A program made the translations under genes and the position numbers. A stretch of 64,000 bases of DNA from Lycorma delicatula (Eukaryota > Arthropoda > Insecta > Hemiptera > Fulgoridae): NCBI RefSeq assembly GCF_047948215.1, contig NC_134456.1:15842230-15906229 (forward strand). Reading direction: 5' to 3'. Every line of letters starts with the position of its first letter. The stretch's first letter is position 1. The notes beneath the pieces are model-generated. The model did no database searches, was not told the origin of the DNA, and saw nothing but the letters and a program-made list of their open reading frames with translations. Positions 1 through 12,763 of the stretch are shown here, piece by piece.

Positions 1-129
1 CCATAAAGAAGTACAACACTCTCTTACTATGTAAAGTAAGATGGTGTTTACGTTTCTTCCTCTTAAATGTTTCCTTACCGTGCTGTTATTGTTTTTATTT
101 TTTTTCCATGTTTGTAATCTTATGTTAAC

Positions 130-770
130 ATAGTACCTATATTGTTTTATTTGTTCAATTCTTTTTTTTAGTGCAGACATTCGCTGGCTTATTTTCTCCT
201 ACCTCGTTACTTTAGTTTTCCTAATACCCATTTTATGTCAAGTTCTGCTAATTTTGAAATCATCTGTTGAATGTCCAGTGCTTTACCTAAAAATCATGTC
301 AAATGCTTTACCTAAAGAATCAAGAGTCATGTGTGAACCACAAAAAATGTATTCTCCTACTTGCAACACTGCTTCTATCTAGATAATTTTTACCATATCT
401 TCAACAATTGTTGGTAGGCAGTAACCTTGCCTTACTCCTCCTCTAGGTCAAACCACTTGGTTTGAGCATCCTATATGTTCATAGCTGTTTTCTAATTCAC
501 GTACAATTCCTCAGTCTAATCTTATCCTACCTTCTCGATTTACTCTTTGGCTTCTTGGAGAATTCTCATAAGTTTATGTTCCATTCAACATGGTCAAATG
601 ATGTATCTGTGTTATACAGAATATACTTATTCCTTTACCTCTCACCAAACTAATAATTCATTCTAGGCTAATTGCATTCCTTCTTTACTAAATCCAAATT
701 GTTTTCAGTAACAATTTCCTATACTTTTTACTCAAACATGTTCAGAATTCACAGAAGAATCTTTTTTGAA
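130..770 (-). mobile_element. Non-LTR reverse transcriptase remnant (copy 1)
   Basis: Decayed minus-strand LINE fragment. Read on the minus strand, about 443-423 gives RGGVRQG followed by a leucine-rich stretch, which corresponds to the GVRQGC..SP motif of non-LTR reverse transcriptases. Further along the minus strand the reading frame is broken by many stops. A second, more diverged copy at about 15600-16480 aligns over several hundred bases in the same orientation, for example around TTGAGCATCC and ACTTATTCCTTTA. No intact ORF remains. The clade is uncertain, but the RGVRQG context fits RTE-like elements. This copy matters because it holds the uninterrupted target of the MITE inserted in the second copy (CATATCTT at 394-401). 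Confidence 0.5.
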
Positions 771-802
771 TCTGAAGTTAAACTAATTGTACTGGAATCT
801 TA

Positions 803-1762
803 AACAACTGTCCAGGCTAAAGGAATCCAAAAGTAATATCCTATATTTAGAAAACCAGTCATCGTAATCTTTAATCGTAGGCTCAATCAACATAAAATAC
901 CTGCAAGATTTGTTCTACATACTATCAAGGTCATCAGAATATACATGCATAGGCAAGCCGACTCACAATGCAATTGTAGTCAGTCGAGATGTGGACCCCA
1001 CAACAGAAGGTTCAGTGTGTAAGCAGAGTTTCAATCAGTTTCACCTGTTCAACAGCATGTACACACTGAATGGAAATCAATCTTCCTACATCCAAGTCTA
1101 TTCAACAGTGGGATATGATTTTAAGAAACTGGTAGTTGGTCTCACAGACTGAAAATCATCCAAAAGTTTCAGTTAGTGACAAAACTGTGGTTTGCGTGTG
1201 CAATGCATTCACTATCAGTTCTGGGAAGTCAATTAGGTGGACTATTTACAAACTGCAAATTCCTTGTTCCAATGCTCATAAGCGGCTCCATTTGTGAACG
1301 TACAAGTTACAAATCCTTCATCACATTAAAAACAAATGATTGTCTTCTACGATATCAGTTTGTTGCAGAGGTAATGCACCATGGCGAGAACAATCCTAAT
1401 TATCTTGATATGTTGTTGTTTAATTATGAGCCAATTTTAGTATCCAGATATCACTCCTTTGGACTTTTTTACTTGGGGATTTAATAAAAGTTGTGTGTGC
1501 CAAAGAAAATCAGAGATTTGGATAATTTAAAAGAGGACTGTTGAAGCTGTTTGAGGACCACAGATGCTCCTAAACACACCTGGTAAAAGTTAGATTATCA
1601 TCTAGATGAATGCTGAGCTACTAAAGGTGCACACACTGAACTTGACTAACCTACATTGAAACTTGGTGAGTGCATTGTTTATTAAAAAAAAATAAATTAT
1701 ATTAACTGGTTTTCTTAATATAAGCTATTACTTTTGGATACCTTTAGCCCAGACACCCTGTA
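803..1762 (+). mobile_element. IS630/Tc1-mariner-like element, internally deleted, with TIRs
   Basis: The ends are imperfect inverted repeats: GGCTAAAGGAATCCAAAAGT near 815-834 matches the reverse complement of the right end near 1728-1748, and the similarity continues outward into a CAGGGTGTCTGG-type terminus on the right. Between them is a plus-strand transposase remnant. Around 1360-1425 it reads EVMHHGENNPNYLDMLLFNY, matching the region that leads into the first catalytic Asp (normally LFSDEA). It then jumps directly to FGLFYLGI and PKKIRDLDNLK, which correspond to the DFYLWG segment and C-terminus. The central catalytic part is therefore deleted, the first Asp is lost, and stops are present. 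This is a dead, possibly once non-autonomous copy. The exact outer ends are uncertain by a few bases. Confidence 0.65.
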
Positions 1763-2315
1763 CTTTACCGCAATATGTTGTTTGGAGAATAGAATCATGG
1801 TTGTTTTAATGAAACCAATTGTTATTTTTTTCCAGATTCCGTTTAGTTATTTTCTTTGCCTTTTTAACTTTGTTCAATTTATTTCTATTTCTTCTGCTGT
1901 CAGAGGAATATGATCACTAAAGTAACTGCAAACACTGACAAAGATGTCAGTTAAGGAATATAGCTTCAAATTAAGATATAATAAACTTATAGCATTATTT
2001 TGCACTCATCTTATTTGGTATTTGGTAGAAGTCTCTCTACAATCCCTTTATGATGTTCTTTACTTCCTCTCTCCCATTGCTTGGATTTTTTTTAACTTAT
2101 GGGAGTTATTTTCTTTTGTTTCTCAAATTTAAATAACTGTTAGTTAATGTGCACAGTAACAATTTTTATTTTGGGGGAAAGCAATAATCTTTACTGGTTG
2201 TTTCCTCATTAAAATACACTATTTATAAAAAAAAAAAGAATTATATATATTTCAAACATATATATATATATATTCCATAATAAAAATGTGTTACATTTAT
2301 AAGACAAATTACATA
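1763..2315. other. AT-rich spacer without recognised gene
   Basis: Low-complexity AT-rich sequence with a short (TA)n run near 2260-2272. The open frames are short and have no recognisable motifs. Confidence 0.5.
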
Positions 2316-2800
2316 CTACTCAAAAATATTTAAAATTTCACTTACCAAGTTATAAGTGTTCTGTATGCCCTCCATTTGTCGCATGGATGATACATACGGC
2401 ATATTGTCTTGATATGACATCAAGACAATAGCTGAATTCTTGTACATGCGTTGCAGACAGTTTTCTGTTACAGAAGTTACTGCAGCTGTGATCCTGGTTT
2501 TCAGCTCATCCAAATCAGAAGGTAATTACAGAACACAAACACTTTTTTTCACACATCCCCACAAAAAAAGTACAGGATGTAATGTCTGGGTACCTTGGAG
2601 GCTAAAAATGTAATGCCAAATCTTGGGCTTTTATACACACTATTCAACATCAAGGGAATGTTTTGTTTCATTTAGAAGCTGACAGGGAAGGTCCCCATCT
2701 TGCTGAAAAATGATTTCATCAGTGTCTTCATTTAGTTGTGGAAAAAAATCAGTCCTACCGCATTTCAAGATAGGAATACTTTGTTACTGTGTTTCCTTAA
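2316..2800 (-). pseudogene. IS630/Tc1-mariner-like transposase C-terminal fragment
   Basis: The minus-strand frame 2513-2316 reads DELKTRITAAVTSVTENCLQ, typical of the C-terminal helix of DDE_3-type (IS630 superfamily) transposases. Upstream on the same strand, in a shifted frame, around 2640-2540, is PPRYPDITSCTFFVGMCEKK, which corresponds to the PPRSPDLTPCDFFLWG segment containing the third catalytic acidic residue; here the Asp is replaced. The fragment is frameshifted and lacks the N-terminal helix-turn-helix. It is in the opposite orientation to the element at 803-1762 and is a separate insertion. Confidence 0.6.
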
Positions 2801-3785
2801 CACATTCACTGCTGAATTTTTTCTTTACTTATCTGCTGCACTGATTTAAAAAAAAATAAATTATATTAGTATATAAACTAGTTTTTTTTTTAGTCCAAGA
2901 TTATCAGAACCTTGATAACATGCAATGACCTCACTGTGCGTCATCAGCAAGCAGCATGCAAATGACACCTGCAGTTGTGTAACCCACCCATTACATTGCT
3001 TCTTGGCAAATATTTTTCTATTTGTTCTTGGATATTATTCAATGGTTTAATATTCTAACAGAGCAATATTGCATAGGTTAGTCTTTTTAGGTTATAATTT
3101 ACTGAAATTATGGAATAATTTCTAAAATAAAAAAATTCTTTATATTTACATTGAAATTCTTTCTTTTCTAAATAATAGTTTTTTGATTTGCAATAAAGAT
3201 TATAAAAATAGTAAAAAAAAAACATAAATTTTAATTAATTTTCATCTTTTAGAATGTAGCTTACAAGCCTACAAAATTAAAATTTGGGTTGTGGAATGTT
3301 TTTTAAATTTTGATAGTTCATTCCTATGTATTTTTTAGTGCTGAATCCGAAAATAACCTTCACTTTTTTCCATAATGTCAGGATTTTTCACAAATATCAA
3401 AATTTACAAAAAATGTGATACTATAAAATAGACATAAAACTTCTTTTTTATAGTAAATTAATATAATATATTCACTTTTTTGGCTTATACTATGCATTCT
3501 TACAGCTAAACAGTTGAATGGTCTGAAGAACAGGGTGTGGGGGGATTTGGGTTAAAGGTGATAAGGTGGCGGGAGAGCTTGGCTGACAGGCTGTGACAAA
3601 ATTTAACATGTTTATAGGCAGCTCACCACTCATGGGCTGTGCAGCTACTATCAGCGAGTGCTGTTTCAACCATCAGCGTGCGTAAATCGAGTTTTTTTCA
3701 GTCTGTGATCAAACGCACTTTTGTTGGTGGAAATATATTTTCAGGCCATAAAGCAAACTTTCCATTTTCAAAATTGCTTCAAGAG
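2801..3785. other. AT-rich spacer without recognised gene
   Basis: No supported gene. It contains poly-A/T tracts and a slightly GC-richer patch near 3530-3600 that may be the upstream edge of the following repeat copy. Confidence 0.4.
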
Positions 3786-3789
3786 GATG

Positions 3790-5395
3790 CAAAAATTCTG
3801 CACATTTTTTTTGTTACATTTGTGGTGAGTTAATGGTGGAAAGGCAAAAAAACAATTTTTGTTAGACAAGTGTAGCTCACGTATTTCAGAGTGAAAATAG
3901 GAGATCTAGACAAAACTTGGGCATCCCCACTATGTTTGCTACACATGGTGGAAGTCCTTAGACGGAGGTCAAAGAGTGAGCAGGAAGAGTTCAGATTTGG
4001 AGTACCAATAGTGGTGCGACAGAAATGGAATCACACCAATGATTGTTACATTTGTTCCATTAGTGTTCACGGTTTCAATTTGAAAAATAAAAAAAGAATC
4101 ATCTATCCAAATATGCCATCTGCTTTACACTAGATTCCTCATAGTCCAGACGTACCAGTACCAATTTCACCAGAAAATTTATCTGAAATAGACAGTTCCA
4201 CAAGTGATTTAAATGAAGATTACATCAAGGAGTATGAACCCAGAGATAGCTGTACACCAGAGCTTTAGTCACATTTTGAAATAAACAATTTGGTTCGACA
4301 TTTAAATCTGACCAAAGAAAATTCAGAATTGCTTGGTTCGAGATTTAAAGAGAACTTTCTAGCAGCTGGCACCTCATTCTCCTGCTTCAGGTACGGAGAA
4401 AAGGGTATTCTTCCATATTTTTCCAAAGAAGGAGAATTAGTCTTTTGCACTGATGTACGTAGACTTTTGACTCGATTTAACATTCCATACGAAAGGACTG
4501 ATTGGAGACTGTTCACAGATTCGTCCAAAAGAAGCCTCAAAGTTGTTCTTCACAGTGGGAATACATATCCATCAATAGCTGTCGGACATTCTGTCCTTTT
4601 AAAAGATGGTTATGATAATTTGGAATTCGTTCTCGATTAAGTACAAAAATCATACGTGGATATGTGTGGCAATCTCAAAATAATATCTACACTCATAGGA
4701 CAGCAAGGATACATAGTTTCCTTGTTTTTTGTATGAATGGTATAGCAGAGAGAGATAAAATCATTGGATAAGGAAAGATTGGTCAAAAGAGCTTCATTAG
4801 AACCTGGAACCAAACATATGCTCTAAAAAGCTCTCATATACCTGAATAAAGTTTTCCTTCCACCTCTGCATATTAAATTAGGCTTGATGAAGCAATTTGT
4901 CAAAGCCTTACCAAAAGGTGGTAAATGTTTTAAATACATCTGTGACAAATTTTCAGTCTTATTAACTGCCAAACTAAAAGAGGGTCCTGACATTAGAAAA
5001 CTTCTCAAGGATTTTAATTTTGAGAAACAAATGGAAGTTGCAGAAAAAGAAGCCTGGGAAGTCTTTAAAGACCAAGTTTCTGGACAATAAGAAGATCCAA
5101 ACTTCAAATCAATTGTTAACATTACGCTGCAGAAGTACAAAATTTAAGGCTGTTCCATGAGCTTTAAGGTTCATTTCCTAAATTCACATGTGAACTATTT
5201 TCCTGAAAATCTTGATTCCGTTATCAAAGAGATGAGCGAGAGATTTCATCAGGACATGAAAGAAATGGAAAGGAGGTATCAAGGAAAATGGGCTACTATT
5301 ATGATGGCAGACTATTGCTGGACGTTACACCAAGATGAACTCTATCAGCATAGAAGCATAGAAGTAAAAGCGCGAACCAGATGATAAGCCGTCCA
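3790..5395 (+). pseudogene. Broken copy of a widespread unnamed arthropod ORF family
   Basis: Several plus-strand frames in order make up one decayed protein of roughly 500 residues. About 3790-3860 gives FCYICGELMVERQ, an N-terminal Cys motif. About 3893-4133 gives GDLDKTWASP, EEFRFGVPIVVR and NDCYICS, a second Cys motif. About 4270-4640 gives NNLVRHLNLTKENSELLGSR and DWRLFTDSSKRSLKVVL. About 4880-5090 gives MKQFVKALPKGGKCFKYI. About 5157-5384 gives RFHQDMKEMERRYQGKW then MMADYCWTL. I recognise this arrangement as a repeated, uncharacterised protein family in arthropod genomes; its function and mode of spread are unknown to me. The copy has stops at 4267 and 4638 and several frame changes. 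The SDSSKRSLK-like block with conserved Asp could be part of a transposase-like core, but that is conjecture. Confidence 0.65.
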
Positions 5396-8300
5396 AAGAA
5401 ACATTGACCTGCCATTACGGGTGGGTGGTTTCCAAAGGCATGACGTACTTCATAAAAATTAATTAAAAAATGCACTACAAAAGAAATTAGGCTTATTTTG
5501 TGGCAATTTTCATTAGAAATTAAGCAGTAAATGAGCCCCCTGCCCACCTCTTCAGACCACCAGCTGTTTAGCTACAAGAATGCAAAGTATAAACCAAAAA
5601 AGTGAATATATTGTATTTATTTATTATGAAAAAAATGTTTTGTATCTATTTTATTGTATCAAATTTTCGCAATTTTTCAACTTTTTACAAATTTTAAATT
5701 TGCAAAAAAATCCTGATGTGATGGAAAAAATGCTAAAAAATACAGAAGAATCAATTATCAAAAAATAAAAAACAGAATCATCACAGGCTTGTGACATTAG
5801 TTATGAGAAGATAACTTCTATTTGAACACACTTCTTTTGAAATTACTATTCACAAAAATTAAAATTAAAATTAACTGATAAAAATTATACTAAATAATAA
5901 ACTTTGTCACAAGTAGCTTGCATTTAAAATGCTTGTAAAGATGAAGTTATATGGTACTACACTTTGCAGAATTTACCAAATTTTTATAGTTATGAATTAG
6001 GGCTCAAACAAAATTACATCAAAATCAGTCAAACTTTCATAAAATGATAACAAATCTGATTGAGTAATTTTATAAATAAACAAGGTTTTATTACAATTTA
6101 CTATGATAAAATTCCAGTATTAAAAAAAGTAAATCTTTAGTTTTATTTTCAAAAAATTAAAAAAAAAAATAATAATTACTAAATACATTTTAAAAATAAA
6201 TTAATAAAAATACAATGAATAGAATTTAAAAAAAAAACAGTAATATGATTTTCTGTAAAACAAATCTACAAGAAGTTGTAAAAAATGATCTGTATGAACA
6301 AAACTGTACAAGTATAACACAACAAAAAAGAAACAACGAACTACACAACCAAACTCAATAATCCTTTCTCCATGCTAATACACAATAACAAAACCCTTAC
6401 CGGTTGCTGAAAAAGAGTGGTAGAGAATAAAAGAATGACTTATATAATAAAAAAAAGCTCTTGACGCATAGGTGGGATCATGTGCATGAAGCAATTCCCT
6501 CTCTATGAGGCCACTGTGGGGTCATCAGCACTGAATGTGTAAAAAATATTATCTTCTGGTAAATATCCCTCCTACTGTACAATCTGCAGAGGTGTACGGT
6601 TTTGAATCAGGTGATTTTTTTTGGTAGACTCTTTTATTGTTATACTTATATAACAAAGTGCTGTTCAAATACTATCACAATTTTAATAAAACTAATTAAA
6701 GCCATTGTTAAATAAGCCATGTTATACTCCATACTTAAACACACACTCTCAATTATTTACACCCAAGAATATTATAAATTTCCAAACTGAATTCTTGATA
6801 AACAAGTTAAAAAACAAGAAATAGGGAAGCTGCCTCCTCCTACTTTTTATGCACCTATATACTACACTGTTACAATTGTGTTCATGCTAAGATCAGAACT
6901 TTTTCATAGTTGAAAAATGAAATTAAGAGTTAATGAAATTTTTTTCATAGTTCAATTTTAATATAAAACATTTGTGTAACTTATGGTAGCTTTGTTGAAA
7001 GAAAACTAATAAAAACAATTGCATACACACACACTTGCTCTGTTGAGTTACTCCATGACTTGGTGCCCATACAGTGTTTCCTTATGTATTATATATTATT
7101 AACTTTTAAGATATTTTAATTTTATGATAAACAGTATAAAAATTTGTTTATTATTTTATAGAGCATGAAAATTGGTGTTAACTTGGAGAATTACTGAACA
7201 AAATTTACAAGTGTGTTTGATGTCAAACTATTACGAACACTAATTAAAAACACTTTTTGAAAATTTAGTTGTCTAAATAAAAATCTGTCAAAATTGCATA
7301 TTTTGTTTATTTTAATTTATTCAATATTCTTTTGTTTGAGTCAATTGTTGAAAATTTAATTTTTTTAAATAAAATAATTTCTCTTCGTAAATCAATAAGA
7401 ATGTGTAAATTTTTATTTGTTTTTTTATTACAGAATAGTTTTATGCAAGAAAAAATTATGTATATGTTCTCCTTTAACATTTTAGCTGCTGGGTTATATT
7501 TTATTATATTAAGTTCTTACTAATATTTTAAAAACTTCTCTTCTAAGGAAAACATAAATTAATTAGGAGTAGCAAAGGTTTTTAAAAGGGCTTGGGTTTT
7601 CATGTCATATCAATTTGCTAGATTGATATATTATTTGAATTAATCTAGACTTTTTGTACTTATTGAACAGAATTATTAAATTCTGTTCAATGTTATTAAG
7701 AAACTCAAAATCGAGCTGCGGTGCTCTCTGGCTTGAAAAAAATGGTAATATGACTCAATAAAACATGGTTTATGTTTTGCATATGCTAATAATCCACACA
7801 TCTTCTCAGTGTAGCATAAAATGGGTCTGAAATTGATCAGTTCAGTGGTCTGGAATAAACAGTTTTTTAAAATTATAAGCATATAAAAAATTACTGTTAA
7901 TTGTTTTTAATTATTTCATTTTGTTTAGTTGTTTACTTGTAATTTTACTTAACACATACTTCTCACTGATCCTCAGTTATAAATCACACGTTTATAAATC
8001 TATTTCTAAATCTGTTCTTCTGAACATCACACAGTTATAAATCTAAAAGGATCTGTTTAACGGTGTGATGAATAATTCATCTTTGAAGCAGAGTATTAGA
8101 GATTACTAAACATATATCAAATTGAATGAGAATATGTAGGAGAATAATCTAACATTTTTAAAGATCTTTTATGTTCCCTGGGAAACAAACTCCTATTTTA
8201 AAAAAACAGCATCTTCTATGTCAGTCAGTGATTTTATATAAAAATTAATTTATATCAAAGGAATCAATACAAAAATAATCCTTATGTAACTTGTAACATC

Positions 8301-10139
8301 ATTAATATTATGTTTCTTGCAACTTAAAATATTTATAAGTAATGATTGCTTTTTAGGAATCCATTCTATCATGTATTTATTACCTTTCGTGATGATGCAT
8401 ATATTTTAATCATAAACCAGTATTGTACAAATGGAAAACGGTACAAATTTCAGAGAATCTCAACACGGTTAGAGTTTTGTTTACATTAAAATTATAAAGA
8501 AAATATCATACCGACCACATAATTTTTATGCTATCAGCAGTTAATTTCTAATAGTACTATCAAAAAAAAGTTGAAATTTAATTTTCAACAATCATTCTTT
8601 AGTTACTATAAACCCAGTTTTTTTTAATATTAAAAAATAATTACTAGTTTCTGGGCTATTTTTCCAAAACATATTTCATCATAAAGGATTTTAAAAATAA
8701 CTGCAGTTGTAGTAACTGTCAAATTCACAATAGCTTTTACTTAAAGTTTCATCGATGAAAGAAATCATTTTCTTTTAAGATTCACAACAATGCTGATATA
8801 CAAAAAACGTCATTACTACTCTCAGTATAATCATAAAAATGGTATAATAATTGGTTTGTTGCCCTCATTGTTTGCTGTATTAAAAGAGCAACCATACTCA
8901 TTTTAAAACAAGGGGGAAATTTACCAATGTTTTCCACAACTATCACATTTTAAAGTTTTGTTTGAATTAGAGAAGGCATGTAAACTGATATCCATGGTAT
9001 GGCAAAAACATTTTTTGTTGCACATCAACATGTTTATGCCGTTGAGGTATACATATGTACAGATAATACATAAATGTACAGATAAAACTAAAAACCTCTG
9101 TTTATTTGAAATTAAAAGGAGATTGCTACCCGCTATATGTTTACAGAGAAATAACTTAAAATAAAATGCTTGACTGTATACCAAGCCACTTCCATTATAA
9201 ACGTTACTAAAGTGAAAGGTAACAGTAGAATTTACTCTCTCAATTTATGTTACCGTTAATTTGGTGAAGATTAAATTCATTAATAAATTTCACTGCAATA
9301 AGAAATTAAAAATTATAAATCATGAAATCAGTATTTTTTTTCATCACAAGAATAATGGGGGGGGGGGGGGCTTTGTCTTTATAAGTGAAAGAATAAGACC
9401 ATAAGGAATATGAAGAACTAATCTATGAAAAGCCTATATAAAATTATATAAAAAGTGAAGCTGAACTTATTTAATCAAGAACGCAACAAGAGATTCCTGT
9501 ATTCTACTACCATTCTGCTGGTACATTTTTACTCCAAGTTTTCAGCAATTTTTCCATGATTAATTGCAGCTAATGTAAAAAAAATTAGCAATTCAACATG
9601 GCAATTATAGTTTGCGTGAAGCATAATTCTAAAAATTACTCTAAAGATGCGCTTACAAATTCAGCAACAGAAAATAGAGTTTGTTAATGAAAGCGATGGC
9701 AGTAAAATTATAAAATCAACATTTTATGTTGATACAGATGCGCTAAGGTCAGTAACAAATGTCGGATTGATAAAACATCTCAAATGTATTTTACAATACA
9801 ACAGTAAGTAGTTTTCAAACCAAAAGAGGTAACTGGAAAACCATACAACAACTGATAGTTATATGTGCAAAAATTGAGGATTGTGAAAATCAGTAGGTGC
9901 CAAAAAAATTTTTTTTTGTTTTTTCACTGAAATTATTCTATGTAATGATGGCAGTTCATTAGAAAATTGAATGTGTGCCAAAATATCTTGTACTTTAAGC
10001 AGAAAGTGCTAGAGAACAGCGTGTACAACTCCAGTTGAATTTCTGGAGATAGTATAACTGCCGAGTAGCCATTGAGGTTTTGTGTGGTGTACTTTTGACT
10101 AGTTAGCGTAAAGTGAGTTGTTTTGGTTACTGAAATAGA
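5396..10139. other. Long AT-rich region without recognised gene
   Basis: About 4.7 kb with only short open frames typical of chance in AT-rich DNA. Low-complexity items are a (CA)n-like run near 7024-7034 and a 14-base G homopolymer at 9357-9370. I see no splice-supported exon, RNA gene or transposon core here. Confidence 0.5.
9357..9370. repeat. Poly-G homopolymer (14 G)
   Basis: Fourteen consecutive G on the plus strand in otherwise AT-rich sequence. It is liable to length error in sequencing. Confidence 0.9.
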
Positions 10140-10202
10140 ATGGAAAAAAAAAAATATTACAGTAAGAAAAAAATCATCTATTAATAAAAATGTAAATTAC
10201 AG

Positions 10203-11394
10203 GGAAAGCCTTATTCAACTGCAAAGAGTAAACAGAAACCAAGAAAAGCAGCACCTCCTGCTGAAGTAAGTACATTTCTTTGTTAACCTAAAATGTATTA
10301 TACACATTCCTGTTTACTATTACATACTACTTAATATGCTAATTATTAGCAAATAATTTAATTTTATTGTTTGATCTTTGCAGTTACCTTAAATTAAATT
10401 AAAAAATAAAATGTAAAAAGTTTATTCTTTAATTTTGCATTTACTTACATATTTATGTAAAATAATCCACATTATCACAGGTTGATTTTTTTAAATTTTC
10501 AGGTCGCTTGTAAGTGTAAATACAAATGTAAAGAACTGTCAAAGGAAGTGAAGGAAATGCTATTTCTGGAACTATACAAATTATCAGATGAACACAAAGG
10601 TACTTATTTGATGAATCGTACTGAAATCATACCCCAGTTTCTAGCAGAGACATGGTACATACACAATGATCCAAGCGAAAGTAAGCGGCAATCGACAATA
10701 ACTTATACTGTTCCTACAGGTTCTGGACATTGTACAAAATCATTTAAAGAAATTTTCAGCCTCAACAAAGGAGTAAATTGCAAACACTTAATCATAAAAA
10801 GAAAATTGGAAATACTTCATACAATGATAACAGAGGAAAAAATCTTAACTCTCACAAACATATACTTAAATTCACTAAAGAAGACTGTAAACTTGTTTGT
10901 GAGCATATTGATAGGTTCCCTCGACAGGAAAGCCACTATGGAAAAAGTAAAAGCACAAAACAGTGTCTTAGTACTGATTTAAATTATGATAGGATGTACT
11001 GTGCGTTTAAAGATCAACATGCATTTAAGAAGCGCTACTGTAAGCTGTCATTTGGAATCTCAAAAACAGATGCATGTAGTCGGTGACAGATACACTACAA
11101 AAATAAAGGGAGTAAATAGTTGCTGAACAGTTTACCCTTAGATCTCGACTAACTTTACATCAAAGAAAGGCTACAAAAGTTTTAGATCTGATGAACAGAA
11201 GTATGAATGAATCACAGTTACTGCAAAGTGATGTTTGCTGTATTTCAACGGACTTGCAGCAGGTATTATTTTTCCCTACATTGACTGACAGCAACATGTT
11301 TTACATGCGCCAACTTTCTTACTACAACTTATGCATCTATGTTGACAAAAATAGTAAATTAACAGTGGTAAATATTACAGTAAATTTTTATTGA
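10203..11394 (+). pseudogene. Unnamed insect repeat ORF (CKC.../TDLQQVL family), one intron kept, frameshifted
   Basis: Exon 10203-10265 encodes GKPYSTAKSKQKPRKAAPPA. GT at 10266 and AG at 10501-10502 frame an intron, and the next exon continues in phase with VACKCKYKCKE, a Cys cluster. Then follow SKRQSTITYTVP..SGHCTKSFKEIFSL (about 10680-10765) and, in another frame, CEHIDRFPRQESHYGKSKST, LSTDLNYDRMY, FGISKTDACSR (about 10880-11086). A last segment at about 11240-11350 reads STDLQQVLFFPTLTDSN and YMRQLSYYNLCIY. The series of motifs in this order is one I know from multicopy uncharacterised insect proteins; the FDLQQ.L..P block followed by R.LS.YNL is distinctive. I infer a DDE-type transposase-like family but cannot name it. 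Frame changes near 10780 and the stop after 11083 make this copy non-functional. Confidence 0.65.
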
Positions 11395-11514
11395 AAAACA
11401 ATTGTAAAAAAATAACAGATAACTTATTTAACTGTACTAACTAATTTGATGGAAATAAATATCATTGTGTTTTTCTGTAATATATTAAATAAAATTCAAA
11501 CCGACAATACAGAC

Positions 11515-11755
11515 CAAGAGAAATAATTTGATAGGTCTACTGATTGGTTTAGTGAATAATGAAATGATGGTATTTTGTACCATGGTCTTCTACTAAAAAG
11601 TAAATAATGACAAATAGTTAATTTTCTGAATTGAACATAATATTAATGTGAGTTTTTGAACCCGTTTTACATTATTTACAGTCTTACTGTATGTAAATGA
11701 TCAAAGAATATTACTAGGTAATAATAATAATAATAAACTATAATTGTGAATAAAA
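11515..11755 (+). repeat. Direct repeat, first copy (with 12095-12310)
   Basis: The segment from TCTACTGATTGGTTT through the AGGTAATA motif recurs about 580 bp downstream in the same orientation with moderate divergence (shared CTACTGATTGGTTT, AATAATGAAAT, GTTTTACATTA). The pair lies immediately 3' of the repeat ORF at 10203-11394 and could be a duplicated 3' end of that element. Confidence 0.55.
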
Positions 11756-12094
11756 AGTGATTAAAATGTTTGTATATAAAAAAAAAAGATAATGAATTCG
11801 TGTGAATCTAGGTATAGAATTTCAATTTTATCTATCTTTATTAGGTTTTGATAAGTTCCAGAATAACATTGTTTTAGTACATTTATAAAACTCATTTGAC
11901 TTGTTTCCCGCGTAGATTTTTAAAAAATGCATCAAAAATGGCGGCAGTTAAAAATTATTTTTTCGTAAGCAACTAGAGAATGCGTTAAATACATCAACGC
12001 ACATAGTTGTATACTGTTGGCGTCCTTTCTAACGGTACCGTTTACAGCTATTCGATTTAACTATGTAGGTTAATTTGGTAGTCCAAATAATCTT

Positions 12095-12310
12095 AGTTGA
12101 GTGCTTACTAATAGAAATAATTATATAGATCTACTGATTGGTTTCTGCGAATAATGAAATACTATTTTGCGTCATGATCTACTAAAAGAAAGTAATGACT
12201 TGTTGAAATGTACGTAATGTGAATGTGTTTATGAAGCGGTTTTACATTAATTATTTACACTTGTACTTCATACTAATTGTGTTATCTAGGTAATATAAAA
12301 CTATAAGAAC
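12095..12310 (+). repeat. Direct repeat, second copy
   Basis: Second copy of the repeat at 11515-11755. It shares ATCTACTGATTGGTTT, GAATAATGAAAT and TCTAGGTAATA, in the same orientation. Confidence 0.55.
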
Positions 12311-12763
12311 TTTTAAGACGTTATGTTTATAGTTAATTTAGACCTAACTTTTTGGTGTTTATTTTATCTGAAACTTTTTTATTGTTTAATACTATATTTT
12401 GTGTTCGTGCAGAAAGTTACTTTTTATTACTAATGCTTGTTAGTTCTAATTTCCATGTTAATAATTATTTTTAATATTATTACGAGTTACTGGTTATTCC
12501 TGATGAAAAGAAGTACCAGTAATGATTTACCCATCCTAGCTATCTATTTTATGATTTGTTTAAAATGTTAATACTTGTGCTTAAAGATGTACTTCCTCAC
12601 ACAAATGATTTAAATGTAAGCCTCAAAAACTTTTGTTTAGAAACCCAAATTTGTAATAATGCTATGAAATGCATAGTTCATTTATTTATTGAACAGGATG
12701 ACAAAAAAACCATAAAACATTAAAATAACATAAAGTTATTAATAACTGAATTTCAGATTAATG

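Noticed and set aside
7676..9184. Open frames of 68-87 codons on both strands
   Set aside because: Overlapping frames with no conserved motif, typical of chance in AT-rich DNA.
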